Positions 54,631 through 62,639 are shown, numbered from the stretch's first letter. The stretch: 64,000 nt of DNA from PBB1 sp965229345 (GCA_965229345.1 OZ245872.1:2914001-2978000), one strand, 5' to 3'. The notes: generated by a model from the letters alone, not told the origin. Numbers and translations are program-made.

Positions 54631-55611
54631 TCATCGTTCGGTCTGCGAAGGGGTCTGACGGTCAGACCCCTGCAGCCAACGTGTGGTGATTCCTTCGACC
54701 CGGCTGCGCAAGGCGATCAGCTCGGGCGCTGAGATCGTGCTGGCGTCGGGCGGCTCGATGCGGCTGAGGGCGCGCTCCAGCCGATCACAGGCCGCGTTGG
54801 CTTGGGCGATAAGCCTGTCGGGCGCCGATGCAGCGGGCACGGTCGGCGTGGCCTCGTCGGCTGCCGAACGGATGGCGGACACCTTCGCGCGCGTGATCTC
54901 CGCCCCACTGTCCAGCAGCGCCTGAACTCTGTCGGGGCTGCCGGCGTGCAACGACCTCAATTCGTGCAGCGTGCGGGGCGATGTGCACCGGCCAGCCTTC
55001 AGTGCATCGTCGAGCACAGGAGGAAGATCCAGCAGCGACAGGTGGTGTGCCACAGCGGTCAGGTTCATGCCGAGTTGCCTGGCAATGGTCGCGTTCGAGT
55101 CACCGGCATCCGCCTGTGCACGGATGAACCTCGCCAGTTCGAGCGGGGTCAGCCCGTGGCGCTTCTGATTCTCGGCAACCTGGGCATAGCGATCGGCAGG
55201 CAAGTCGCGCACGACGATCGGAACCTCATGTAGACCGGCACGGATCGCTGCCCGCAACCGCTTGGCGCCGAAGTGGACCTGGTGCCGACCGTCGTCATCG
55301 GCAGGATGCACGACGAGCGGTTGCAGCACACCGCGCTGCTGGATGTCCGCGGCAAGCTCATCGAGCGTGTCCCCGGGGAAATCAGTTCGCGGGTTGTTTG
55401 CATCCTCGTACAGCATCGACACGGGCACCATCATCGGTCTGCCGTCGTGGACGCCGAGCTTGGCTGACGGGAGTGAGATCGCTCCCGAGTGGGGCTTCGG
55501 ACTTCCTGATTGCGGCGCTGCCTCTACGGACTGCGGTGGTGCGGTCGTCCCTGGCTCAGCGTCGAGCAGATCGAGCTGAACCTCTTTCGACTTGTTCCAC
55601 GGCAGGCGCAT
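54631..55611 (-). CDS. ParB-like partition protein
   Basis: This 326-residue protein has the ParB N-terminal box (EDANNPRTDFPGDTLDELA), the ENQKRHGLTPLELARFI motif and a helix-turn-helix (NATIARQLGMNLTAVAHHL). Without a visible ParA partner it may serve stability or regulation of the island, or act as a KorB-like regulator. The C-terminus includes the 21-bp palindrome copy 2. It heads the leftward ParB/MobC/relaxase gene set; the start at 55611 is preferred over one seven codons earlier, but neither has a good ribosome site. Confidence 0.8.
   Translation of the reverse strand: MRLPWNKSKEVQLDLLDAEPGTTAPPQSVEAAPQSGSPKPHSGAISLPSAKLGVHDGRPMMVPVSMLYEDANNPRTDFPGDTLDELAADIQQRGVLQPLVVHPADDDGRHQVHFGAKRLRAAIRAGLHEVPIVVRDLPADRYAQVAENQKRHGLTPLELARFIRAQADAGDSNATIARQLGMNLTAVAHHLSLLDLPPVLDDALKAGRCTSPRTLHELRSLHAGSPDRVQALLDSGAEITRAKVSAIRSAADEATPTVPAASAPDRLIAQANAACDRLERALSRIEPPDASTISAPELIALRSRVEGITTRWLQGSDRQTPSQTER
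54650..54670. repeat. 21-bp palindrome, copy 2 (inside the ParB-like gene)
   Basis: GGGGTCTGAC (54650-54659), central G, GTCAGACCCC (54661-54670), near the 3' end of the ParB-like gene. It is identical in both arms to the copy at 54342-54362. Confidence 0.8.
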
Positions 55612-55911
55612 GGACGAATCGTGCCGCCGCATTCCGAGGTGAGGAAGTACCCGTCAAGACGTGCGCTGTAGCGTGCCGTCGTCCCGCCTGGATTCAGTTG
55701 CACCCGGGATGTCCCAGCACGTCCCGCTGCCGTCACGCGTCGTTTCAATTTTCTCTGACTCGCCCCTTCGTTAGCGGCGGGTGGCGGCTAACACGTCCGG
55801 GCGACTGACTGTGAACCGACTGACAGCGGTCAGCGTGAATGCGATGGCCTGGACCCGCATTCGACCCAAACCGGACGTCGCTCGAGCCGAATGAGCCGCC
55901 TGAAAGCAGTC
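55612..55911. promoter_or_regulatory. Upstream region of the mobilization genes, oriT/promoter candidate
   Basis: No gene is visible. The interval holds an inverted repeat (GTTAGC 55770-55775, GCTAAC 55787-55792), two direct copies of GACTGAC (55803-55809, 55818-55824) and a CTGAC/GTCAG hairpin (55820-55833). Repeats of this kind next to relaxase operons often mark the origin of transfer, but no nick motif was identified. It also must hold the ParB operon promoter. Confidence 0.4.
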
Positions 55912-56037
55912 GCTCAACGTTTGAGATGAGGTGCGACTGCCGGTGTGGTGCTTGGCCCGCTGAACGGATGATGAACCACTCCGGGAAGCGGGCCAAGTGC
56001 CATGCCAGTGGGAGTCGCCTCGAGCGAAGGGTTAGGC
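55912..56037 (-). repeat. attC site 1 (126 bp)
   Basis: On the minus strand it runs from GCCTAAC (56031-56037) to GTTGAGC (55912-55918). An internal stem (CTTGGCCCGC 55951-55960, GCGGGCCAAG 55988-55997) gives a long variable hairpin. The stop of the first cassette gene lies 1 nt outside it. It is the terminal attC, since no cassette follows. Confidence 0.8.
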
Positions 56038-56038
56038 C

Positions 56039-56875
56039 TCACTTGGCCCGCTTCTCCAGCATGCGCATTGCGGCGTGGATCGTGGCCAAGTAGAAGTAAA
56101 ACATCCAGCTCAACCAGATTGAGCCGTCGTAGTCGGACTTCTGCTGTGTGTTGTGGTGGCGGACGCCAAAGTTGTTGGCGATGTTGAACAGATCAGACTC
56201 ATCCTGCTTCGCGAGGACAGTTTTCAATTGAGGTCGCAGGTACTCCAGGACATCGGCCAAGTCACGGACCGCGTCTCTCCGTTCGGCAGTGGTAGATCGG
56301 TAGCGGCGAAACTTCCCGATGGCCGATTGAACCCTCGCAGTGACATTGGCGTCAGTTGTTGGAAGATTCGCCGCTAGGAGCGGAGCCGTCCCGGGCTGTG
56401 GAAGTTCGCGTATCTCACCTTGCTCGATGAGTTCGAAGCCACCTTTGTAGGTCTCAAGGAGTTGATTGACACGCTCGCGATACTCGGCCTGTCCGGCTTT
56501 GGCGTCGAAGGTGTGATAGTGCCATCCGCACTGCGAGAAGGTGTGGTGATGCCCGTCCGTAGGCTTGGAAACGTGGTCGTGCAAGAACTCGACCAAGTCG
56601 AACAGTTCATCCTCCGAGAGGCCGGTGAACTTTTCCGGAAACGGCCAGAGCTTGTCGCGGCGAAGGTGAAACAACAAGGCCGCACCAATGTCACCGCCCA
56701 GCTTTCCTGCGACATCGCCCGCGTCCACGCACCAGTATCCGAAGTGCTCTTGGAAGTACCCCGCTTCCGCAAGCTGTTCGTACTCGGTGCAAAGGAGGGA
56801 CGCCAGGATGGGCAGCGGAATGTTGCTCCCGTGAGGGTGCTTCCCGGTGCGAATGGAGTAGTAGCGCCGCGCCAT
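56039..56875 (-). CDS. Cassette gene 1: hypothetical protein (278 aa)
   Basis: The ATG at 56875 lies 12 nt after the core site of attC 2, with no ribosome site, as is usual for cassettes; longer starts would run into attC. The N-terminal half is acidic with an unusual His-rich stretch (DGHHHTFSQCGWHYHTF). The C-terminal end has NNFGVRHHNTQQKSDYDG followed by a Trp/Tyr-rich hydrophobic helix; this looks a little like HEPN-type proteins but I cannot confirm it. Function is unknown. Confidence 0.7.
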   Translation of the reverse strand: MARRYYSIRTGKHPHGSNIPLPILASLLCTEYEQLAEAGYFQEHFGYWCVDAGDVAGKLGGDIGAALLFHLRRDKLWPFPEKFTGLSEDELFDLVEFLHDHVSKPTDGHHHTFSQCGWHYHTFDAKAGQAEYRERVNQLLETYKGGFELIEQGEIRELPQPGTAPLLAANLPTTDANVTARVQSAIGKFRRYRSTTAERRDAVRDLADVLEYLRPQLKTVLAKQDESDLFNIANNFGVRHHNTQQKSDYDGSIWLSWMFYFYLATIHAAMRMLEKRAK

Positions 56876-56887
56876 GTTTTGTGTGAG

Positions 56888-57013
56888 GCCTAACGTTTGA
56901 GATGAGGTGACCGCCACGGCTTGGCGTGGCGGTCGTGCGGTGGAGCAAGAACAATAGCGCCGCGCGACCGACGCGCCGAGCCGTGGTGGGTCACCTCGAG
57001 CGAAGGGTTAGGC
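56888..57013 (-). repeat. attC site 2 (126 bp)
   Basis: GCCTAAC at 57007-57013 (minus strand) and GTTAGGC at 56888-56894 bound a site with a GC-rich internal stem (CCGCCACG and CGTGGCGG near 56911-56932). It separates cassettes 1 and 2. Confidence 0.8.
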
Positions 57014-57014
57014 A

Positions 57015-57602
57015 TCACTCGATGTGTCGCCCAAACCAAGTAAGGGGCTTGGTGAGACTCTTAAACCGAGTGCCATAGATGTCGGTGTAGTGAAGCTCCA
57101 CGACCAGATCCTTGAGAGCTAGTCGTATCAAGTCGCGAAGAGCGCCAAACCCGATTTCTAGGTCTGCTTGAGTGAGCTCTAGAAGTACGAGATCGCTTCC
57201 TGGTTGCAGAGGTCGATCAACGAGCGCGTGCGTGAAGTTTGTCCAAGGTCTGCCTCCTGGTAAGTCGGGCATCCAATCAATGATGGCTTCCTTGGACTGG
57301 TCCCACTTCGTGACAACGAGTCGATTGACTATTAGCGGTCCTGCGCCGTTGTTCCGTAGCTTGACTCTCAGGGAGTTCTCGTAGTCGGCAACCGTAATCT
57401 CAGGTAGCGGAAGAAATGAAAGCCTGTTGTGCTGCCTCTGCACGTACAGAGTGGCAAAAGCGACGATCAGAGCGACTACTGAGACAAAAAGGGATAGGAC
57501 CGCCGCCGCGGCACTTGCCAAAGCGCCAAACGCGTTGGCGGCGTTTGCATCTGACTTGAGTAGAGCAATCAGCTCTGAGAGAAGTGCTGCCAGAGACTCC
57601 AT
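57015..57602 (-). CDS. Cassette gene 2: membrane-anchored hypothetical protein (195 aa)
   Basis: An N-terminal amphipathic segment leads to one membrane helix (about 28-52, VLSLFVSVVALIVAFATLYV), followed by a soluble beta-rich domain. The ATG at 57602 lies 14 nt after the core of attC 3. No family is recognised. Confidence 0.75.
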   Translation of the reverse strand: MESLAALLSELIALLKSDANAANAFGALASAAAAVLSLFVSVVALIVAFATLYVQRQHNRLSFLPLPEITVADYENSLRVKLRNNGAGPLIVNRLVVTKWDQSKEAIIDWMPDLPGGRPWTNFTHALVDRPLQPGSDLVLLELTQADLEIGFGALRDLIRLALKDLVVELHYTDIYGTRFKSLTKPLTWFGRHIE

Positions 57603-57616
57603 TTAGCGACTGTGAT

Positions 57617-57684
57617 GTCTAACGTTTGAGCTAAGTTGGCCTGGCACCCTGCCGACGGTGCAACGCTTGAGCGAGGGGTTAGGC
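57617..57684 (-). repeat. attC site 3 (68 bp)
   Basis: It runs from GCCTAAC (57678-57684) to GTTAGAC (57617-57623) on the minus strand. The stop codon of cassette gene 3 (TAA) lies inside the GCCTAAC box. Length is near the classic 59-base element. Confidence 0.85.
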
Positions 57685-58533
57685 GCCACCTTTTTGGGCG
57701 CGGACTGGTCTGGTCACCGCCCGTGCCTCCAGGCGGAACAGATGATTCAGCAATAGGAACTCGCTGAGCAGAGGGAGCAGTTCTTCCGTTAACTCCTTGT
57801 GGGCGCGCGGATTGCGGTGGGCCATATAGGCACCAGTGAACAGATTCACACGTCCGGCGATTTCGCTTGGTTGAACATCTTCCCATAGCAGTGGTGACGC
57901 GTCCCCTTGAAACGCCTGTGCAAACAGCTTGGCGCCATGCTCCTCCGACCTGAGTCTTGTGCGAATGGTGTCTTCGAGGCGCCTGAAGCCCTGCAGCAAG
58001 GCGTCTCCTGGAGCCTCCCGGAAGCGTAGAGCCAAGTCGGCCAGGCGCTGGTCAACCAACGCGAGAGGAATGATTGGGCGGAACCTGTCCCAGTGAGTAC
58101 CGGGATTACTGCTGACCGAGCCCGATGCGTTATAGATGTAGTCATAGACCCGCGTCGGTCGTACTGGCGACGCGGCAAGGATGGCCTGCAGATCTCGTTC
58201 GGTCAGTGCGGAGTGATCCACGCGCTCTAGGACATCCTTTCCCACCAATATCTCTTCCACTTCGATGCCGTGCCCGACAAGGAGTTGCAGTGCACGAGCA
58301 AGCGCCCTGGGTCCTTCGCCACCATAGCCGGACGAGAACCCACATTTCACCGCGACCTGATCGTATTCATCAATGGTCAGGAGAAAGCAATGATCGTGGC
58401 CGTTGCTCAGTAGTCTCGCATTCGATATATGGTCGTTGCACTGCAGGAATCGTTGAATGGCTTGAGCACATGGCTCTGATACGCCCGCTCGACCGGCATA
58501 CTGAATACCCGCGGGGCGGCGTTTCTCGATCAT
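57679..58533 (-). CDS. Cassette gene 3: TIGR02391/Ymh-type protein
   Basis: This 284-residue protein ends with a region matching the TIGR02391 (Ymh) family pattern: AKLFAQAFQ, then GRVNLFTGAYMAHRNPRAHKEL and a leucine-rich final helix. This family is common on mobile elements and of unknown function, often with DNA- or RNA-related partners. The upstream part is not recognised. The start ATG lies 49 nt after the core of attC 4. Confidence 0.75.
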   Translation of the reverse strand: MIEKRRPAGIQYAGRAGVSEPCAQAIQRFLQCNDHISNARLLSNGHDHCFLLTIDEYDQVAVKCGFSSGYGGEGPRALARALQLLVGHGIEVEEILVGKDVLERVDHSALTERDLQAILAASPVRPTRVYDYIYNASGSVSSNPGTHWDRFRPIIPLALVDQRLADLALRFREAPGDALLQGFRRLEDTIRTRLRSEEHGAKLFAQAFQGDASPLLWEDVQPSEIAGRVNLFTGAYMAHRNPRAHKELTEELLPLLSEFLLLNHLFRLEARAVTRPVRAQKGGA

Positions 58534-58582
58534 GTGTAGTGCGTGCGGAGAGTGTGAGCCGTGGCCCGGGTGTCTTGGTGAC

Positions 58583-58654
58583 GCCTAACGTTTGAAATGA
58601 GGGGTGCACGAAAGGCGCAGCCTTTTGGGCATCCCCTCGATGGAAGGGTTAGAC
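58583..58654 (-). repeat. attC site 4 (72 bp)
   Basis: GTCTAAC (58648-58654) and GTTAGGC (58583-58589) on the minus strand, with a short central stem (AAAGGC/GCCTTT). The TAA of cassette gene 4 lies inside its first box. Confidence 0.85.
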
Positions 58655-59860
58655 ATCACGGCTCGCGGAGTTGCCCGATAGCCCGCTAATGACTGTCAGA
58701 CCCTCGGCGAGGAGGCGTTCGCCGTTCTCTAACTCAGCAATCAATGCGGCTAGTGCGGCCACTTGTTTTCGCTTAGCAAAGTTCAGTTCCTTAGTCATTC
58801 GCGGCAAGGACGCTGTTGAATCTTTGAACCCAGCGGTTGACTCCCGGGCGGACACAAGATTCTGCAAAAGGCTGAACGTTGCCACTTTAATCTCGTTAAC
58901 TCGCTCCGGATACAACTCAGCAGAGAGGGTGGCTAGGCGAGTGAGTGTGCCCATGCTGGCGTCGACTGATGTACGGAAAAGGGGAACCTCCGCTTCGACA
59001 CGCGCTGTGAACTTCAGCATTTCGTCTGCGACTGCTGCGATCGTGCTTCGAAATGCTTTCGCAGACGCGGTAGATGGATCGTCCTTCAGCCGATCCAGTT
59101 CATTTCTTCCCTTATTGGTTTGCTCGGTTAGCTCTTGCTGCGCGACGGTAAGCCTGCCGGCAATCTGCTCCATTTCGCCCGCTTGCTCACTGAACATCTC
59201 CAGCAAGTCCAGATAGCCAGCATCGTCGTCGGTTTCAGCTTTAGAAGCAGGCAGCGTCTCGGTCTTACTAGCGTCTGGCGGCAAGTCTGCGAGAGGTTGA
59301 GTGTGCGTTGAATTTTCTTGGGTTGTCTTGGCCTTCCTCCACTGTTGGACATGTTTGGTGATGTGCAGCTCGACAAGCTTTTCAAACTGATCAATGTCGG
59401 GAAAGTCCCATGTGAGCAAGCCGGCCGATTGAACGGATTTCTTGAAATCTTGTACAAGTTTGAGTTGAGCCGTATCAATCTTGCTTGGAGGAATTGAGGC
59501 ATCTTTGAAGTAGAAGAGCAGGCTGACCTCTGAGGCTGTGTTATGTCGTGCTAGTGCTCTTTCGTACTCTTCTTGAGTACCTGAGCCGGAGCGGCTCGTA
59601 GGGGTACCAAATCTGGCCCACATGACGCCTATGAATAGGTCCCAGTCATCCGGGATCTGGCGATTTATTACGGCCTGGGCATCGTCTCCAATGTCTGGGT
59701 AGCTGTCGTCCTCCCAGCGCAACAGCTCGAGGCGCAAGCCGAGGTGGCGGCTCCAAGCGCGGTTCCAATTAAATATCACCTCTGCTACTCGCGCGCGCTC
59801 GTCGGCTACATCGCCCGGAGATGCAAGAAAGATGGATAAAACTTCTTCGCTTCTGGGCAT
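58649..59860 (-). CDS. Cassette gene 4: DUF4062-like protein with coiled coil
   Basis: This 403-residue protein begins SIFLASPGDVADERARVAEVI, the typical start of DUF4062 (TIR-like fold) domains, continuing with a DDWDLFIGVMWARFGTPT stretch. A linker (about 185-225) is followed by a long helical/coiled-coil part (about 225-395). DUF4062 occurs as an N-terminal module in many defence and signalling proteins, so a defence effector is plausible. The start lies 22 nt after the core of attC 5. Confidence 0.75.
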   Translation of the reverse strand: MPRSEEVLSIFLASPGDVADERARVAEVIFNWNRAWSRHLGLRLELLRWEDDSYPDIGDDAQAVINRQIPDDWDLFIGVMWARFGTPTSRSGSGTQEEYERALARHNTASEVSLLFYFKDASIPPSKIDTAQLKLVQDFKKSVQSAGLLTWDFPDIDQFEKLVELHITKHVQQWRKAKTTQENSTHTQPLADLPPDASKTETLPASKAETDDDAGYLDLLEMFSEQAGEMEQIAGRLTVAQQELTEQTNKGRNELDRLKDDPSTASAKAFRSTIAAVADEMLKFTARVEAEVPLFRTSVDASMGTLTRLATLSAELYPERVNEIKVATFSLLQNLVSARESTAGFKDSTASLPRMTKELNFAKRKQVAALAALIAELENGERLLAEGLTVISGLSGNSASRDV

Positions 59861-59882
59861 TGCGCTTTCTTTACGTGATGAT

Positions 59883-59993
59883 GTCTAACGTTGGAGCTGA
59901 GGGGCCGGAACCAGCTGGCCGCGCGAAGCGAGGATCAGCTGGTGAGCGTAGCGCGGCCAGCTGGTGGAGGTCCACTCGAGCAACCGGTTAGGC
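59883..59993 (-). repeat. attC site 5 (111 bp)
   Basis: GCCTAAC (59987-59993) and GTTAGAC (59883-59889) on the minus strand bound a site with a perfect 14-bp internal stem (CCAGCTGGCCGCGC 59911-59924, GCGCGGCCAGCTGG 59951-59964). Confidence 0.85.
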
Positions 59994-60002
59994 CGTGCGC
60001 TT

Positions 60003-60416
60003 TCACAACGAGAGTGCATTGAGGTCACTATCGGATTTCTTCCGTCTAACAGGCTGATCCTGCCACCAAGACCAGGAGCAGGCTATGGCGACCAGAAGGA
60101 ACGCGGCCGCGACCTCATAGTGCTTTGGCGTCAGCCACGAAGCGGACATCATGAGAGAGAGCAGGGCGGCGAGCGCAGCTGGGATTGCTCGCGCGACAAC
60201 CCAGGGCAGAGTCCGCTTTGGTAGCGACACTGACAGGCCCATGGCCAAGAGGATGACGAGAGAAACTGTAAGCGCTTCGAATAGCGGAATGCTTATTGAA
60301 TCGGCCGCAGGTGGATAGACCCCTGCAGTCAGGTTCTCGCTCAGCGTTCGCCAGAGTGTTCCGTTCGCGAAAGCTAGCGTGATCAACATAGCTATGACAG
60401 CGCGCAGTCCTTGCAT
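60003..60416 (-). CDS. Cassette gene 5: small polytopic membrane protein (137 aa)
   Basis: Four hydrophobic segments are readable (near residues 5-20, 45-62, 73-92 and 103-118), followed by a charged C-terminal tail. The ATG lies 7 nt after the core of attC 6. No family is recognised. Confidence 0.7.
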   Translation of the reverse strand: MQGLRAVIAMLITLAFANGTLWRTLSENLTAGVYPPAADSISIPLFEALTVSLVILLAMGLSVSLPKRTLPWVVARAIPAALAALLSLMMSASWLTPKHYEVAAAFLLVAIACSWSWWQDQPVRRKKSDSDLNALSL

Positions 60417-60423
60417 TCGAGCG

Positions 60424-60481
60424 GCCTAACGTTGGCGTTCAGCCAACGCCGAAGGCGGTCGGCTGGAACAACGGGTTAGAA
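60424..60481 (-). repeat. attC site 6 (58 bp)
   Basis: A compact site, classic 59-base-element length, from TTCTAAC (60475-60481, minus strand; first base deviates from the purine consensus) to GTTAGGC (60424-60430). Inner inverted repeats (GCGTTC and GAACAAC-like) fit a folded attC. Confidence 0.75.
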
Positions 60482-60490
60482 CTCGTTCGA

Positions 60491-60856
60491 TCACTCCCTT
60501 CGAGCCTCCTCGCAAGGACGAATGGACTCCGGCTGGGGCAGGCGTGCTAGCTCGTCGCTGTAGTTGTAGACCTCAAGGTCCGCAAGTTCGTCATCTACGG
60601 CCCATACGAGCACACCAATCTCCTCACCTGACTGTAGAAAGCCCACGCCGTCTGCAACTCGGTAGCCACTTTGCGTGGTGGAGCGCCTTTCAAATGTGAC
60701 GCTATCGCATCCGCAGTCACAGCGTCCGACGACCCGCAGGAGTGGAACTGAAGCAACCATTTTCGACGCAACTTCGCCCAGAGGAGCGCGCACCAGAGCA
60801 GCCAAGACGACGGCCGCTTCGTGTGTGCTTATCAGACGAGGGTCGACTGGCTGCAT
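60491..60856 (-). CDS. Cassette gene 6: hypothetical protein (121 aa)
   Basis: This acidic, soluble protein has a CDCGCDSVTF segment that could bind metal. The ATG lies 6 nt after the terminal core site (GTTAGAA) and has no ribosome site. As the promoter-proximal cassette it should be the best expressed, if a promoter lies in the 60.9-61.3 kb interval. No family is recognised. Confidence 0.65.
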   Translation of the reverse strand: MQPVDPRLISTHEAAVVLAALVRAPLGEVASKMVASVPLLRVVGRCDCGCDSVTFERRSTTQSGYRVADGVGFLQSGEEIGVLVWAVDDELADLEVYNYSDELARLPQPESIRPCEEARRE

Positions 60857-60862
60857 ACGAGG

Positions 60863-60869
60863 TTCTAAC
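60863..60869 (-). repeat. Terminal core site of the cassette array
   Basis: TTCTAAC on the plus strand (GTTAGAA on the minus strand) marks the right boundary of the cassette array, the position of an attI or outermost attC core. Only this half-site is visible. Confidence 0.55.
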
Positions 60870-61289
60870 GTGTTGTAGGGAGACAGGAACTGCTCCCTAA
60901 CATCGAAGCAGTCTCCCTAGCATCGTAGGCCGACCCAGCTGCAAGTGGTTGTGGCATCGCTGCTTTTCCCGGTCGACTGTGTGTACGTACAGTACTAAAT
61001 TTCCTGGCAAGTCCGGACTTTGTTACATCTGACTTTGCGCCGCGCCGAACGCCAGGAGGCTACATGCTGCCATCGCTGCCGGGCCCGATGTCAGTCCGCA
61101 AAACCCTGCTGCAGACCCCAGCCCCATTGCGGAACTTGATGAGCGTCCCGTCTTGGCCGGGAGTGTGAGTAGTTCAGCCAGAGGCGAGTGACTGGTAACG
61201 CTGCAAACCGACGGCGGCCCCGTCGGAAGATCGCACCCAGCAGAAACACGCCCGCCCTGTGAGGACTGGCAATCAACGCAAGGAGAGAT
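60870..61289. other. Gene-free platform between the cassette array and the island integrase
   Basis: No gene is visible in 420 bp. The part next to the array holds short repeats: TAGGGAG followed by two CTCCCTA copies within 40 nt. It may hold the attI remnant and a promoter for the leftward cassettes; no convincing -10/-35 pair was found. No integron integrase remnant is recognisable. Confidence 0.4.
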
Positions 61290-62513
61290 TCAGGCGGCGC
61301 GCAATGGGATCACGTTCATGCCCGCGGCCAGCGCCTCGACGCGATCAGCCAGGTACTGCAGCGCCTTCTTCCGATCCGCCGCCAGTTCCATGTGGCTGTA
61401 GGCCGCCACGGTGGCGTTCTTCTCGCTATGGGCCAGCAGCAGCTCGACCACATCCCGCCCGAAGCCATGCTCGCGCAGCAACGTTGCCGCCGTGCCGCGC
61501 GTCCCATGCGGGCTGAAGTCGGGCACACCGAAGTCGATGCGCTTGAAGAAGTGGTTCAGGGTCACGTCGCCCATCGGCACGCTGCCGCGGAAGATCGACG
61601 GGAAGACGTACTCGCCATGCCCCGTCAGCTCGTGCACCTGGCGCAGGATCTCGACTGCCTGGCGCGACAGGAACACGCGATGCGGCTTGCCCATCTTCAT
61701 GCGCTCGGCCGGGATGTCCCACTGCGCGGCGTCGAGGTCGAACTCGGGCCACTTCGAGCGCAGCAATTCGCTCTTGCGGGTCATGGTCAGCAACAGCAGC
61801 TTGGTCGCGGCGATCGTGGTGGTGTGCGCGCCCTGCTCTTCCAGCTTGCGCCAGAAGGCGCCCAGTTCCTTCTCGCTCAGGTGGCGATGATGTTCGACCG
61901 GCGCCCGTGCGATGACGCCGCGCAGCGGCTGCGCCGGATTCGTCGTCACCAGCAGATTCCGGATCGCGTGGTTGTAGATCTGCTGCACGATCACGCGGAT
62001 GCGCTCGGCCGTCACGGTGGTGTCGGCGCGCGCCTTGATGATGGCTAGCACGTCCCCGGGCTGCACCTCGTCGAGCGGCATGTCGCCGATGGCCGGGTAG
62101 ACGTAGACATCGAGCCAGCGCACGGTCTGAGCCACGTAGCCGCCCGACCGATAGAACAGCGTCTCGTCGACCCAGCGCTGGGCAAAGGTGCGGAAGCTCA
62201 GACGGCGCGCGTCAGCGACCTTCTGCCCCGCTGATAGAACCCGCTTGGCCTTGGCCGGGCTCTGGCCGCGCTCGACCAGTGCACGCAGTTCCTCGTGGCG
62301 GTCGCGCGCTTGCTTGATGGTGAAGGCCGGGTAGGCGCCAATCGTCACCTTCTCTCGCTTGCCGTCGAGGTGGTACTTGAATCGCCAGGTCTTCGAGCCC
62401 GACGGCATGACCTCAAGTACCAGGCCACCGCCATCGGTCAGGTCGTAGCGCTTGCCCTTCGGCTTCGCGTTGTCGATCGTCGCGGGCTTCAGGACGTAGT
62501 TGATGTGTCGCAT
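61290..62513 (-). CDS. int: Tyrosine integrase of the mobilizable island (P4-type, icd-specific)
   Basis: This 407-residue protein has an N-terminal DUF4102 domain (TDGGGLVLEV) and a C-terminal catalytic domain (R246, H336 and R339 in SPHGTRG, H362, Y372). It lies about 170 bp from the 3' end of icd, and the second att copy overlaps icd itself, so icd is its target. It resembles the ICE integrase at 45.5 kb domain by domain but is a distinct gene with different arm repeats upstream. Its leftward orientation, away from icd, matches the ICE integrase. Confidence 0.95.
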   Translation of the reverse strand: MRHINYVLKPATIDNAKPKGKRYDLTDGGGLVLEVMPSGSKTWRFKYHLDGKREKVTIGAYPAFTIKQARDRHEELRALVERGQSPAKAKRVLSAGQKVADARRLSFRTFAQRWVDETLFYRSGGYVAQTVRWLDVYVYPAIGDMPLDEVQPGDVLAIIKARADTTVTAERIRVIVQQIYNHAIRNLLVTTNPAQPLRGVIARAPVEHHRHLSEKELGAFWRKLEEQGAHTTTIAATKLLLLTMTRKSELLRSKWPEFDLDAAQWDIPAERMKMGKPHRVFLSRQAVEILRQVHELTGHGEYVFPSIFRGSVPMGDVTLNHFFKRIDFGVPDFSPHGTRGTAATLLREHGFGRDVVELLLAHSEKNATVAAYSHMELAADRKKALQYLADRVEALAAGMNVIPLRAA

Positions 62514-62515
62514 GT

Positions 62516-62566
62516 GGGGCCACCAAACGGGGCCACCGCCGCCCCGGTGGCCCCAAATGTGGCCCC
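62516..62566. repeat. Right-end arm-type repeats of the island
   Basis: GGGGCCAC at 62516-62523 and 62529-62536, then GTGGCCCC at 62547-62554 and 62559-62566 (12 nt apart, each pair in opposite orientation). They lie just upstream of the integrase start. The last two copies recur with the same 12-nt spacing at the other island end (47016-47035), supporting the element boundaries. Confidence 0.65.
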
Positions 62567-62614
62567 GTCCCGATGCGATGTCAAGAAACCGTCTTGGACC
62601 AGAAAAGACAGAAA

Positions 62615-62639
62615 CCCCAGTCGAATCAACGATCTGGGG
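62615..62639 (-). terminator. Terminator of icd
   Basis: On the minus strand, CCCCAG (from 62639-62634) pairs with CTGGGG (62620-62615) and is followed by TTTCTGTCTTTT. It lies 48 nt downstream of the icd stop codon. The ICE carries a similar hairpin at the same position relative to its att copy. Confidence 0.65.

Larger units (their letters stand above)
55912..60869 (-). mobile_element. Integron cassette array without integrase (CALIN)
   Basis: Six leftward genes, each followed on the minus strand by an attC-like site beginning RYYYAAC and ending GTTRRRY, form a cassette array. Start codons lie 6-50 nt after the previous core site, mostly without ribosome binding sites, and stops lie in or next to the R'' box; all are typical of cassettes. 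A terminal core (GTTAGAA, revcomp at 60863-60869) marks the right end. No integron integrase is present; the neighbouring integrase is P4-type. Confidence 0.85.

Noticed and set aside
55912..60869. Class 1 integron with resistance cassettes
   Set aside because: There is no intI gene, no sul1 or qacE, and no recognised resistance gene; attC sites are diverse in length, unlike a recent clinical array.
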